A DNA stretch of 64,000 nt, taken from positions 119,960,095 through 120,024,094 of the forward strand of contig CM061920.1 in NCBI GenBank assembly GCA_031002005.1, in the 5' to 3' direction. Shown here one piece after another: positions 22,546 through 34,400 of the stretch. A model generated the notes under the pieces. It saw only the letters and a program-made list of their open reading frames with translations, was not told where the DNA came from and searched no databases. Numbering within the stretch: the first letter of the stretch is position 1; the number at the start of each line of letters is the position of its first letter. The position numbers and the translations under genes are program-made. This DNA comes from Vandiemenella viatica. Its lineage: Eukaryota; Arthropoda; Insecta; Orthoptera; Morabidae.

Positions 22546-23617
22546 TCAGTACATCACACAGATTAACACCTGACATAGACATAAAATTTGCAGGCCAGTC
22601 CATTCAAGAGGTAGATAGTGTGAAATGTCTAGGTTTGTATATTGATCATAATTTAAATTGGAAAGTACATGTTTCTGACTTACTAAAGCGATTGGGAGCA
22701 TCCACATTTGCAATTCGTACAATTTCAGCTTTAGGTGATCTCCGTATGAGGCAGCTAGTTTATTTTGCTTATTTTCACTCCTTATTTTCATATGGAATAA
22801 TATTCTGGGGCAATTCTACCCATAGAGACAAGTGTTCAGAGCCCAAAAGCGTGTAATAAGAATTATGTGTGGGGTTAGCAATAGAACTTCATGTAGAGAG
22901 CTGTTCAAGAAGTTAGGGATTTTAACATTAGCATCTGAGTATATATACACATTAATGTCTTTTGTAGTCACAAATTATACTTCGTTTGAAACAAATAGTA
23001 AAATACACAATTATGGCACTAGAAGTAAAAATGATCTTCACAAGACTTACAAGTCATTGTCATTTGTTCAAAAAGGGGTCCGATATTCAGGGATACATAT
23101 CTTCAATATGCTCCCAACACATATTAAATGTCTAGTAGATGATAAGAATAAATTCAGGAAAAAATTGAAAGAATTTTTAATTGACAACTCCTTCTACTCT
23201 GTCGAAGAATTTATTTCTAAGGTATCTAAAAAATAACTGCCAGTATCTTGTGTAAATATAGTTCAAATAATTAATTTACCATGTATGCTATAACTGTACA
23301 TCTCCTGGTGTATGTATTTAGTTTGTTACGTAATTGTTTACAGTACCATATATGTTATGACTGTACATCTTGTGGTGTATGTATTATTTTGTTAATTTTT
23401 TTTTTTTAATGTACCATTTATCCTATGACTGTACATCTTCTGGTGTATGTATTATTTTGTAATGGAAGTGTTTAATGTACCATGTATACTATGACTGTAC
23501 ATCTAGTGGTGTACTTATTATTTTGTTATGCAACTGTTTATCTGTAAATTGACAACTTTCCACATCCCACAGAGCCAGTCTCTTATATTGGGATCAATGG
23601 AAAATGAATGTATTGTA
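22546..23617 (+). mobile_element. LINE-C insertion, present only in the first copy
   Basis: It lies inside LINE-A in opposite orientation and is absent at the matching site of the second copy (near 41830). TTGTAT flanks both sides. The coding part (22600-23236) is an RT C-terminal region: VKCLGLYIDHNLNWKVHV, YFAYFHSLFSYGIIFWG, then after one frameshift near 22850 RAQKRVIRIMCG and FRKKLKEFLIDNSFYSVEEF. It ends with a tandem-repeat 3' region and a (TATTG)n tail. 5'-truncated and recent compared with the LINE it hit. Confidence 0.8.
23265..23540 (+). repeat. Four 66-bp tandem units in LINE-C 3' region
   Basis: Four units of about 66 bp follow the LINE-C stop codon. Each contains a TACCAT..TAT..TGACTGTACATC core followed by GTGGTGTATGTATTATTTTG. 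The units differ by a few bases and one carries an expanded T-run. Such 3' repeats are unusual for a short LINE tail and may be recognition units for its reverse transcriptase. Confidence 0.75.
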
Positions 23618-25079
23618 TTGTATGAGCGTTACAACTTCTCAAAATACGTCCTATGAATCGTAGTTTGGAATTAGCTTTGCCTACAAAGGAAGTTATGTGC
23701 AAGTCCCATTTCATGTTGCTTTGTACTGTTACACCTAAATACTTCAGGGAATCCACAGTGTCAACAACTGAATTGTTAACTTTGTACTCCTGAGCAAGCG
23801 GGGTCTTTTTTATTACTTATGTGCATTGCCTTGCACTTTTTACAGTTAAGTGTAAGCTGCCATTCACGGCACCATTCCGAAATAACATCCAGATCGTGCT
23901 GAATTTCTAAGCAATCGTCGGAGCACCTCACTTCCCTATAAATAAGCGCATCATCAGCAAAAAATCGCATCCTGCAATTAACGTTGTCACCGAGATCGTT
24001 TATAAAAATTAAGAAAAGAAGTGGTCCTATTACACTTCCTTGAGGAATGCCTGAAGTAACATCTAGTTTAGAAGAGGCTTCCCTGTATACAGCAACATAC
24101 TGTGACCAACCAGTTAGAAAATCGCGTATCCATTCGCAAATCTGATCAGATATACTGGACGCTCGGATCTTCGCTAAGAGTCGGTTGTGTGGTACAGAGT
24201 CAAAAGCTTTCTGAAAATCCAAGAAAATAGCATCAACTTGTGATCCTGCATCAATAACTTTCATTACATCATGCGAAAATAGAGCCAGTTGCGTTTCACA
24301 TGATCGGTTCTTCCGAAATCCGTGTTGGAATGCTGTAAGTAACTCGTTTTCATCTAGAAACTTCATAACGTTAGAGCATATGACATGCTCCAGAATTCTA
24401 CTGCAAACAGATGTTAGCGATATCGGTCGATAATTCCTAGGATCTCTCCGATCTCCTTTCTTGAAAACGGGAATCACCTGCGCAATTTTCCAGTCAGAAG
24501 GTACTTTTCTTTCCTCTAAAGATTTACGAAATATATCTGACAGAAATGGTTCTATTTCTTCCGCGTATTCCGAAAATACTCTTACTGGTATACCATCGGG
24601 ACCGGGTGCTTTCCCCCACTTCAGGAGCTTTAATTGCTTTATGATACCTACACTGTCAATTTGTACTGGATCCATCTCAAATCGAACACGCCGTGGAAAA
24701 ACGGGAATGTTTTCCATGTTTTCGTCAGTGAAGGAATTTTTAAATTCGGCGTTAAATACGGTAGCCTTGTCGCGGCTGTCATCAACTTCCCAACCGTCTT
24801 GTAGTAGAACTGGCATATTGTTGTCACAACCATTATTTTTTTTACATACGACCAATATTTCTTTGGATTTACAATGAGGCTCTTGGAAAGTGAGTTGCAT
24901 CGAAAGTCATTAAAGGCCTCGCGCATCGCATTCTTGACCTGTCCTCTTGTCTCAGCTAGCTTTTCTAAATCACTCCTATACATCGTCCTTCTTGAGCGTG
25001 CATGAGTCTTCCTTTGCTTTTTAAGTAACCTTGTTGTTGAAGCGCGTAAAAATTCCGCCAAGTTGGTCATGTGATGACT

Positions 25080-25711
25080 TTAATTTTAAGATTATAGAAA
25101 CCCTTTGGAATGATAAATTAAATTAAAACAGATAGAACATGACAATAGAAAGTCCCTGTAAAAATTTCAAGTTAAACTATTTTGTACTTTTGGAGATATT
25201 AATTAAAGAAAGATTCGCCAAGGTCATAGGTTCTGGGAAGGCTATAAAAGATCGTGCAGTAAGCTCACGTTGTCTCATTCTTACGCCGGAAGGTGATCGC
25301 GCAACTCCGCACTAGTTTAGCGATTTGAGCAAGTTCTAACATGCCGTAATACTAATGTTAGGGGGACTTTGTGATTTTTTGTCTTCTCGTAGAATTGTAC
25401 TTAATCTGCAATCTTCAAAGAAACTGTTGTCCGATGCTTTATTCAGATATCTGGTACCGACAATGTACGAGTGAACTATTATCAAGAATATAAGTATTTC
25501 GTTATTCTCAAACTGTGTTCAATGACTTTATCTTGTTTACCCTTCGCATTTGGGGATTATTAATATGAATGCGTGGCAGCCGATCTATTTAATATTATAG
25601 GTACCAGAGGGCTACACATGGTCACGAACTTACTTGTTCATAGTTCAGGTGAAAGTGTTGCATTACCCCTGTGCAGCCTTTTGGCCTGACATGATCCATG
25701 AAACAAGATTG
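25080..25711. other. Flank before the gap; no gene
   Basis: No coding potential recognised. It matches 43226-43890 to the last base before the gap. A TATAAAAG-like box is discussed for the second copy at 43398. Confidence 0.5.
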
Positions 25712-26711
25712 NNNNNNNNNNNNNNNNNNNNNNNNNNNNNNNNNNNNNNNNNNNNNNNNNNNNNNNNNNNNNNNNNNNNNNNNNNNNNNNNNNNNNNNNN
25801 NNNNNNNNNNNNNNNNNNNNNNNNNNNNNNNNNNNNNNNNNNNNNNNNNNNNNNNNNNNNNNNNNNNNNNNNNNNNNNNNNNNNNNNNNNNNNNNNNNNN
25901 NNNNNNNNNNNNNNNNNNNNNNNNNNNNNNNNNNNNNNNNNNNNNNNNNNNNNNNNNNNNNNNNNNNNNNNNNNNNNNNNNNNNNNNNNNNNNNNNNNNN
26001 NNNNNNNNNNNNNNNNNNNNNNNNNNNNNNNNNNNNNNNNNNNNNNNNNNNNNNNNNNNNNNNNNNNNNNNNNNNNNNNNNNNNNNNNNNNNNNNNNNNN
26101 NNNNNNNNNNNNNNNNNNNNNNNNNNNNNNNNNNNNNNNNNNNNNNNNNNNNNNNNNNNNNNNNNNNNNNNNNNNNNNNNNNNNNNNNNNNNNNNNNNNN
26201 NNNNNNNNNNNNNNNNNNNNNNNNNNNNNNNNNNNNNNNNNNNNNNNNNNNNNNNNNNNNNNNNNNNNNNNNNNNNNNNNNNNNNNNNNNNNNNNNNNNN
26301 NNNNNNNNNNNNNNNNNNNNNNNNNNNNNNNNNNNNNNNNNNNNNNNNNNNNNNNNNNNNNNNNNNNNNNNNNNNNNNNNNNNNNNNNNNNNNNNNNNNN
26401 NNNNNNNNNNNNNNNNNNNNNNNNNNNNNNNNNNNNNNNNNNNNNNNNNNNNNNNNNNNNNNNNNNNNNNNNNNNNNNNNNNNNNNNNNNNNNNNNNNNN
26501 NNNNNNNNNNNNNNNNNNNNNNNNNNNNNNNNNNNNNNNNNNNNNNNNNNNNNNNNNNNNNNNNNNNNNNNNNNNNNNNNNNNNNNNNNNNNNNNNNNNN
26601 NNNNNNNNNNNNNNNNNNNNNNNNNNNNNNNNNNNNNNNNNNNNNNNNNNNNNNNNNNNNNNNNNNNNNNNNNNNNNNNNNNNNNNNNNNNNNNNNNNNN
26701 NNNNNNNNNNN
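25712..26711. other. Assembly gap of exactly 1000 N
   Basis: A round-number run of N is a scaffolding placeholder, not a measured length. Long frames that cross it consist of unknown residues and are not genes. Confidence 0.99.
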
Positions 26712-27640
26712 CAGTTCTGTCTTTACTTCCTCTGGCTGGATGCTGAAAGGATGCTATCTGGTTCAGGGCTGCGAACCGAGTGACAGCGTTATACTCATCA
26801 GGGGACTTACGGATGGACCCTACCTGCTGTCTTGATAGTGAATCTATCTCCACATAGATTCTTTAGCTGGAGGTACAACTTAATGTAGTTATCTTTGAAG
26901 TTGAGCATTAGTGGAGCAGGTCTGGGTACTTCGCTACCACTGACTTGAGGTTCTTCATCGACTTGTAATGTGCGAACTGGTTGGTAGTGGGCAGGAGCGG
27001 GAGCCGCAGCTGTGATTAGGCTAACTGCAGGTATGGTGCGTCGAGGCTTGGTGAAGCCTTCCTTATCGACGACAGTCTTCTGACGAGCGGCCATCAGATA
27101 AGCGGTCTTCCTGGTCCTAAGGGAGGGGACTGCTACCCGTTTCTTCTCGACTGCTCTTCATTACAACTTGTAGTTGCAGCCCTTTTCCTTGAAACAGCAG
27201 TCTGGTCCCGGTCCATAGCCAAATCTGCTTCCTCGTCCGAATTATCCATGTTAAATTCATGGACTGAATCCTTTTCTTGATTCTCGCCCTCATCGATGTG
27301 CCCTAATGCTGAGGCCTTAGTGACGGGAGTGTTGTGCTGACCCCGTGTTAGTACCGCAGGGTTCCTGGTGTCAGACACAACCCTAACGCTCACGCCAGGA
27401 GGTCCCATTCTACCTGGGAGTGGGCCGTGTGGCAGTATATCCCTAGCACTCGGAGGGCAGGGAGGAAAGGCAGTCCCCAAAGAAGAAGGAGCAGCGACGT
27501 ACTATCTCCTTCACTTCCTGATCGAAACAGAACGCGTATATACTAGTGTGGCCCGAGAACCAAACAGGCAGATGCGAATACTGACGAACAGTGGTTCAGT
27601 TGAGTTAGGGGCGAAGACTACGCGCATGCCGGTTTTTTTT
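26712..27640 (-). pseudogene. Jockey ORF1 N-terminal part, second copy
   Basis: Same acidic, low-complexity N-terminal half as at 10599-9840 (DEEADLAMDRDQTAVSRKR, then NFKDNYIKLYLQLKNLCGDR). The zinc knuckles and ORF2 are cut off by the gap. Small frame-changing indels differ from the first copy, for example loss of about 15 bases before EEADLA. Confidence 0.7.
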
Positions 27641-28069
27641 TAACACAAAGCGTGGCTTGGTCGCAAGTGTAAAGTGCTGACTTGAGAGCGTCACCTCGCT
27701 ACGCGTTAACTGAGCCTACTTCCGCTCCTCCACGTAGCTGGCTCTAAAGGGACTTATAGCTCACAACGTCTAAAGGCAAATTTAATGTACTGAATCTTAG
27801 TAAAAATTAAATTCTGTTACCTATTTCCTATGTCAACGTTCGTTGGTTATACAGTACCGTGTTGTTGGCTTTTACGACTACACCTCATCCCTCGGCGTAA
27901 GGAATCATGCACTCTTTGAAACTGTCTTGGTTGGTCATGTACGTCATCAATGCACCTCACGTAGGGGGTAGGTCAACATAGGATGCGGGTAAATGCAAAC
28001 GTATTACGTTTACAGATAAAAAATTAAAGATTGATTATAGGATGGAACAGGATTTGACTGTTGAAATGT

Positions 28070-30030
28070 AAAATCTTAGCACGACATTTGTTAACAAACT
28101 AAACTGCGCAGGACATTCGGCAGGTGTTGAGCAAAGATTTCAACATCCTACCATGTTTGGAGGGAATGATGAAGGGATAATTATAACTTACAATCTTATT
28201 TAATTCCACTGGAGTTTACCTACAAAAGAAAATCTTCTCGCCCCCTTATGCCTGAAATCGAGTGCCAGTTTGTGACCATGGTCATGATTACCTTCCATGC
28301 ACCTCTGCTAATTCTTCCACTAATATCATTCCACTCTTTGTCACCAACATACGTTTTGTACGCTCCCGAGACTCTCTTTACCCTCCTCCTGTCTCCCAGT
28401 TAATCTTCCAGTTCTTTTATCAAGTCCTACGGTAAGTATTTAAATATCGTTTCCAAGATAAGATAGAATGTCACATCCTCCTATCTCTATGACAACAGTT
28501 GTGACATTATTTACATTGGCCTCATTATGCATTTTTGTAGCTTTCTTAGTTCCTTCATGATATCCTTAGGAGATAATTCAATTTTTTTAATCTGTTCATT
28601 TATAATTGTGTGGATACGTTCGTTCGCCGATTTACTCCCTCCCATTACTGAATCATAGTTACTAATGACCTCGCTAATCCAGTTTCTTAAAATTTCTGCC
28701 ATTTTTAAATCCTCAGTAACTTCTTCTGCATCTTTATCAGTAATTGTATCAACACCCTCCCTTCCTTTAATCTCTAACATAGCCATACAAATTTACAGAT
28801 GTATCCATCAATGGTCCCCATGTACCAATAATATTCTTCAAATACCCCTTCTTTGGGCACCTTCATTAATTCCTTGTTTAGTTGTTTCAAGTATTCCCTT
28901 CTTTTTTTAACTCGGTTCTCTCCGCACCAACCTCTTTAACCGCCTCATCGCCCTATTATAGTTACATAGGTTCTGAACTTTTCTTAATTTTATTGTTTTC
29001 ATATAAATATTACTTCACTTCACCTTCTTAAACTGTTTTAACGCTTTGGCCTCGCATTCGGGAGGACGCCGGTTCGAATCCCTGTCCGGGCATCCAGATT
29101 TGGGTTTTCCACGGTTTTCCCAAATCACTCCAGGCGAATTCCGACATGTTTCCTTCAAAAGGACATGGCCGAATTCCTTCCCGTTCCTTGTCCACAGTCC
29201 CATCCCATCTCTAATGACCTCGACGTCGACGATGTGTAAGCCATAAGTAAAAAAAAAAGTCTTGGAATCTTCTCACTTCGCCTCTACTGTACTTGTGCCA
29301 TCCTTTAATTTGATGAACCTTCCCCTGAAATATCTCTTCAATTTCAGATTTTGTGCCTTTTTATAATAATATCCATTTTCCTCCTAAATTTTGGCCACTG
29401 TTGTAGCGAATCCTATAGTATCCATTAGAATTGCTTCTTGGTCACTTATTCCTTGTATATTGATAACCGATAAGATCATCACCTGGTTTTATTGGGAAGA
29501 TATCCAATATGTTTCGTCCCCTTGTGTTCCGCTCTACCACTTGTGTAATACCTCCTACCCTTATGAAGGTATTTGCAGATCTCTGTTCTCCGGTGTTGTT
29601 AATCTTATTTTATACCCATTTCACACCCGTTAAATTTAAATCCACAGCAATACTAACCATTCTACTGTCACTTTTAACTCTCAGTATGAATTTATTTTCT
29701 CCCCAAGATCCTCATCCTCGTCATTCATATGCCACTACAGTGAGCAGCCAATGTTATTTTTATATTTTGTTACCCAGAAAACCACCCCAAGAAACTCATG
29801 GTCGTGATCCACACACCTCAGTGGTCAGTAGTAGTCTTTCGTAACCATATGAATACCGCTCCTCCATCTCTGCGGTAAAGTTTGTAACCACTGGAAGAAA
29901 CCTCACTGTCTAACACTTCTATTAACCAAGACTCTATCACTATAATTACTTGTGGCTCGTGTAGCCGTATTAAGTTTCCAAATTCTAGTACTTTGTTTAC
30001 TGTTCTTCTACAGTTTATCAGTAACACAGT
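28070..30030 (-). pseudogene. Decayed LINE-B endonuclease region, second copy
   Basis: Counterpart of 11180-13130, starting at LLINCRRTVNKVLEF (30027) and carrying the same SINE at 29035-29255. A deletion of about 12 bases removes part of the GGVIGGKV stretch seen in the other copy. Confidence 0.6.
29035..29255 (+). mobile_element. tRNA-derived SINE, second copy
   Basis: Same insertion as at 12112-12330, with B-box GGTTCGAATCC at about 29071 and the A-rich tail at about 29249. Confidence 0.8.
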
Positions 30031-30899
30031 ACCGGCATTGTGATATTTTCAGCATTAAACTTCGCATTCCCATGTTCTGTCACTGTTAGTTATTGTTTCA
30101 GTAGCTTCATCTATTTCTTTATCCCCAGTATTTGTTTTCCAATCATGATATTTGATCATTTATCTCCATCCCTTTACCAGCAGCCCCTAACCAAAGAAGG
30201 CAAAGTCTTGACACTATCATCACCGAAAGTGGGCTCACAGCTTTTTACTGACAACTCAGAAGTTCCAATTTGCTTCTTCTATTTTTGTGCAAGCCACGTC
30301 GAGTGAAATCCCATCTACCAGTGGTGTCCATAGACACAACCCCCAAGCAGAATGAATGCCTTTCTAAAGTATCATTACCGTTTCAACGTTTAGCGATCTC
30401 ACAGCGTGATTAAACTGCGACCTGCCATGACGACTTAGGATTTGCACAAGCTTAACTCTGCGATGTTGCGCCTCCTCCACCAGTCACTCTCTAAACTGTA
30501 ACTCGCGTTTTTATCAATACTATTCACCGCACTTTCCACTATCACTGCTCTATCATAATGCTGTACTGGATTTAAAAAAACTTATGACCTGATAACCTGG
30601 GCGTGACTGATTTTGTAAGTAGAGGGCCTATACCTCTCCCTTGGCTCTTACCTAGCAGCAGAACCCCTAATTTTTCCTTGCTCATCCCAGCTTCTAGAGT
30701 CCTACTGAACTTTACATAACCCTACATCAACATGAGGCTCTTCCCCTCCTGACTTTATGGGAGAAAATAGGTTTGAATGTTACTAATTTCTGAAGTGTCC
30801 GGCTGCTTAATCTTATTAACTGTATTTCCCCTGCGACCTGTTACCAGCTTCAATCCATTCTTCTCACCCTCCTTGCTAAAGTCACCATTACTCTTTCTG

Positions 30900-31445
30900 C
30901 CTCTGTACCACAGAAATGAAGGAAATGTGTTTCAAAACTTTGGTCAGACAATTGCTTGTATATGGAGGTGTAGTATTTTGGGTATCAGTTAAGAGGACTT
31001 GGAGTGGGCACAAAGAAGGGCCGCTAGATTGCTCTTTGGAAATTACTGAGTAATAAAATCAGCAACTCATATGTTAATGGAGCTAGAATGGGTTTCATTG
31101 GAAGGAGGGTGGAGAAAGTGGCGGGAGTTTACAAGGCGTATATTGGTAATGAGGTATGATCGATATTGGTGGAAGAATAAAGAGTAGAGCATGAAAAGAT
31201 AAAGTTGACCATTATTACATACTGGACCTCGATTTCAGACATAATGGTGTGCAAAAATGTTTCTTTTTAAGGAAGGGTCTGAGGGATTGGAATAAATTAC
31301 CAAATGAAGTGATGAGTGATTTACCAAAAACGGTGAGTTTGAAATTAATATTCGTAGAGGGAAAAAGTAAGCGAGTACAAAGTAGGGGAAAAATGTGCGT
31401 GTGTGGAAATTGTCACTGATGGTGGGCTCCATCATAATTAAATTA
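30900..31445 (+). pseudogene. LINE-B 3' fragment, second copy
   Basis: Counterpart of 14030-14565, ending in the AATTAAATTAAA 3' tail. The region between 30030 and 30900 has no recognisable gene, as in the first copy. Confidence 0.6.
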
Positions 31446-31832
31446 AACTAAATACTGTTGTGTAGTATTTGTTTTATTCCTGGAAAGATACTTTTTGTAT
31501 TTATATGGTAGTCCCCTCTCAATATTTTTTTCTTATGTGCAACGCAAAACAAATTCTGTCTCTATGTGGTTTCATACAATCTGCTACCATGTAAATGTTT
31601 ATACCTATTTTGAAACTTAACCAATTCTTTTACTTTGTGAACAGCAGGTTCTCAATTTTCCTGCTATTTTCTAAATACTGTTGTGTACTATCATGTTATT
31701 TATAGCAGCTACATTATATATCATGCAACTTTGTGAAGTGTCATCACTGACATTTATATTGTCTCTGCTGACATATGACTGGTGCTCCTTGCGTTTGATT
31801 GTTGTTGACGAAAGGCGGCAAGTTAGAACGTA

Positions 31833-32522
31833 ATGAATGTTTATAAGCACTTGCGTGATATCGGATGTTGTGAAAGGTGTAGCTTGCGGTTTCTTAGTGA
31901 AAGAGATCCTACAGCATATGTAGACTTAGATCAGCATCTCGAGAAGGTAACAAACTTTAACAGCATCGACCGCCTGATCCATTTCACATGTGTTATAACC
32001 TAATACATTTTTTACAGAAAGGTTTTGAACGTAATCCAAATGAAGGAGAAGAAGCTGGAGATGTTAAATGTTCTCCATGTACTATTTGTTTGGGATTGTT
32101 GCAAGAAACGTACATGGATGACATAATAGAAAGGGTATTTGAAGTTATTTTTGCAGTAGACAAACTGTTTACAATTGAAAAGATTTTGAGAATAACATTA
32201 TTACTTTTCAGATTTGTAGCAAAATACTTGATGAGTCCTATGACAGTCCTGCGTTTACTTGCGCGTTGTCTCTTCCGGTATGTTTTCAGCTTAGAGCACA
32301 CTCTTTGTGGCTTTATTTGAGGGACAAATTTCCAGAGTATTTTGATCTAGACCTCACATGTTATGAAAAATACATTGTTCCTTTGAAGGAAGTATGGAAA
32401 TGGACTATAACGCCTGTGATAACGAATAAAGTGCAAAAAGTCTTCGATGCAGGAGATAAATGTGATTTCTTCGTTAATGTGAATGTGGTGTATGTCAAAG
32501 ATGAAGAAGAATGTGCGCATAT
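31833..32522 (+). CDS. PUS10: PUS10 exons 1-3, second copy
   Basis: Exons are 31833-31946, 32018-32134 and 32212-32522, giving the same 180 codons plus two bases as the first copy; the only coding difference I see is a silent TCG/TCT in exon 2. The two short introns differ at about four of 148 positions, so the exons are better conserved than the introns, as expected for a live gene. Exon 3 ends ..CAT AT with donor GTGAGT, phase 2. The exon at 61506 starts with a single G before an open frame, so AT+G completes a codon and the phases agree. This copy is therefore the likely 5' part of the complete gene. Confidence 0.88.
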
Positions 32523-32885
32523 GTGAGTATGTTTCTCGTGTATTGTATAATACGTTACAATTTCTCATATTTTGTTTTGATAATCTGGTTTCAAATAATT
32601 ACAGTTAGCTTGCCACATTTATTCAAGAGGTTATTTTATTGCTTTTAATAATACAACACTGTTGAATGAATTGCACAGTGTTAGCCAAATTTTCAAATGG
32701 AATTAAAATACAATTTACTGTAGAATTATATGCAATGGTTGAAACACATGTTTATTAATATTAAATTCTGGTGGTGCTTATCCACTGGTAATTGCTTTAC
32801 ACACATTTTTGTAATTTGCGCAAATTTGGGTTAACTGCATGTCATGATTATGCTGTGATTGCATTCTTTCTGCGTGAACTAATTC

Positions 32886-33054
32886 TGCAATAGTCAATCG
32901 CAAAATGTATTAGTTTCAAGCAAAATTAAGATTGTAATACACCATGGACCTGTCTGTCATTTGTTATTTTCAAGTAGTAACTAGATCGCAGTCCAGGATG
33001 TATTGCAATCTAAGTGCTACTTGAAAATAATACGTCTTGTGATTGACTATTGCA
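32886..33054. mobile_element. Small palindromic MITE, second copy
   Basis: Counterpart of 15987-16155 with the same 14-bp ends TGCAATAGTCAATC / GATTGACTATTGCA. Confidence 0.6.
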
Positions 33055-33714
33055 GTATTATGACTTGATTAGTCAATGCATAGGAATGTAGTTATAGCAG
33101 TCACAATGTAAAATTAACATGAAAATTTTTATACTCTGAAATGTTTTGAATTCCATTCCTATCAGTGAAACATTTCACACTTATTTGTAACAGAAGTCAA
33201 CTGTTAATTTGTGGTCATCTCCTTTCTTCCTACAGTAGAGATGTATTGTGCTGATGATAAGAAACTCTGTTGTGAGATCTTTGAATATCTATGAAATTAT
33301 TATTCAGTTAATATTCTTGTGAAGATCCTTCTACCTGTGTCATTACCATCGTTGTATACAGCCTCTGCAAGCAACTTAATGTTTACTGCAAACAACAATG
33401 AGCAGCAGTGGAGCTAACACACCTAGTGTGTACTACCATTTATACTATATTTTGTCGGGATTACTGGAAACTGTAGGCCTAATTCCACTATTAATTGGCA
33501 TGATAATATTGCAATAGGCAAGTGCAAGACATCGCTGGAAATACTCTCCGAAGTATATTTAACAGTGTAATGCTGGTTCAGGGTGTATTACAAACTATTT
33601 TCTGCTGGAAAATAATGGTCTAGGCTGTATTACAATGGAATTACTGCTTGAAAATTATATATCTTGCTATTAACTACAGCAGTAGTATGAAGTCATTAGT
33701 GAATATTACTTACA

Positions 33715-34400
33715 TTATCTCTTAAGGCCTCAGCAACAGCTACATCTGCATCTGGTGGATGATAGAAAGACCCTATTACAAGTTTTCTCCTAGCTACTTT
33801 TAGTCTAATCCATAGGATTTCGCAGAATGTATTGATATTTATTTCATTACACGACAGGTGTTTACTAACAACTATAAATACACCACCTCCATTTCAATGT
33901 AACCTATCCTTACGGAAAACATTCATGCTATTGTTAAAAATTTCTGCTGAACTTATATCCGGTTTTAACCAGCTTTCATTACCTAATACAATATCTGCTT
34001 CTGTGCTACTACTAATGCTTTCAAGCTCAGTCTGCTTATTACAAACACTTCTACAGTTAATAACGATTACTTTTAACGGTCAAGATTGATTTACGCTACT
34101 CCTAACATTTGGTGCCGAATTTAACTGGGCTGCCCGTAACTGTAATCCCAGTTTCGGGTCTTCCTCCCTCAGCCTAAAAAATCCCCCAATGCACTCCACA
34201 CGGCCCCTGCCACCCGTAGCCGATTCACGTGTGTAGTGCACACTGATCTATCCAAGGGAACCCTACACGACTCGACCCCAGGGCGAAGATCTAGGAATCT
34301 GCAGCCATGATCCAGTTTGTTTCCAGCCTTATCCACAGCAAACAGAAAAAGGCACAAAAATAAATAAATTATCATAGATGGCACACTTCATTAAAGTGAG
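33715..34400 (-). pseudogene. CR1/L2-like LINE endonuclease fragment, second copy
   Basis: Counterpart of 16790-17520. The Ser codon before NGGGVFIVVS has become a stop here, while the upstream frame (SWLKPDISSAEIFNN) is better preserved than in the first copy. Each copy has decayed independently. Confidence 0.65.

Larger units (their letters stand above)
22075..25075 (-). mobile_element. CR1/L2-like LINE-A, first copy
   Basis: The minus strand carries most of an RT ORF: LLKWGKAPGPDGIPV, WKIAQVIPVFKKGDRRDPRNYRPISLTSV (residue blocks near 24560-24420), AFQHGFRKNRSC, AIFLDFQKAFDSVPH, GIPQGSVIGP and the active-site FFADDA at about 23955. The C-terminal part (22603-22142) reads RPHLEYCSGIWDP and KAQRRAARFV. 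It ends in a hexanucleotide tail, TAGATG units at 22075-22095, typical of CR1/L2. LINE-C is inserted at 22546-23617. Endonuclease is missing, so it is 5'-truncated. A frameshift near 24840 breaks the upstream part. Confidence 0.8.
9769..25711. repeat. First copy of a 16-17 kb direct duplication
   Basis: This block corresponds in order and orientation to 26712-43890. The first base after the gap (26712, CAGTTCTGTC) matches 9769, and the last base before the gap (25711) matches 43890. By eye the copies differ by a few substitutions per hundred bases in non-coding parts and by discrete insertions. Length differences are roughly accounted for by a hAT of 2.1 kb and a foldback of 0.37 kb in the second copy, and a 1.1-kb LINE-C plus about 166 and 52 bases of LINE-A in the first. 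Confidence 0.95.

Noticed and set aside
23265..23540. CRISPR-like array
   Set aside because: The units are contiguous imperfect tandem repeats without unique spacers, inside a LINE 3' region of a eukaryote.
25634..26853. Long open frames crossing the gap on both strands
   Set aside because: They consist almost entirely of unknown bases; the round 1000-N run is an assembly placeholder.
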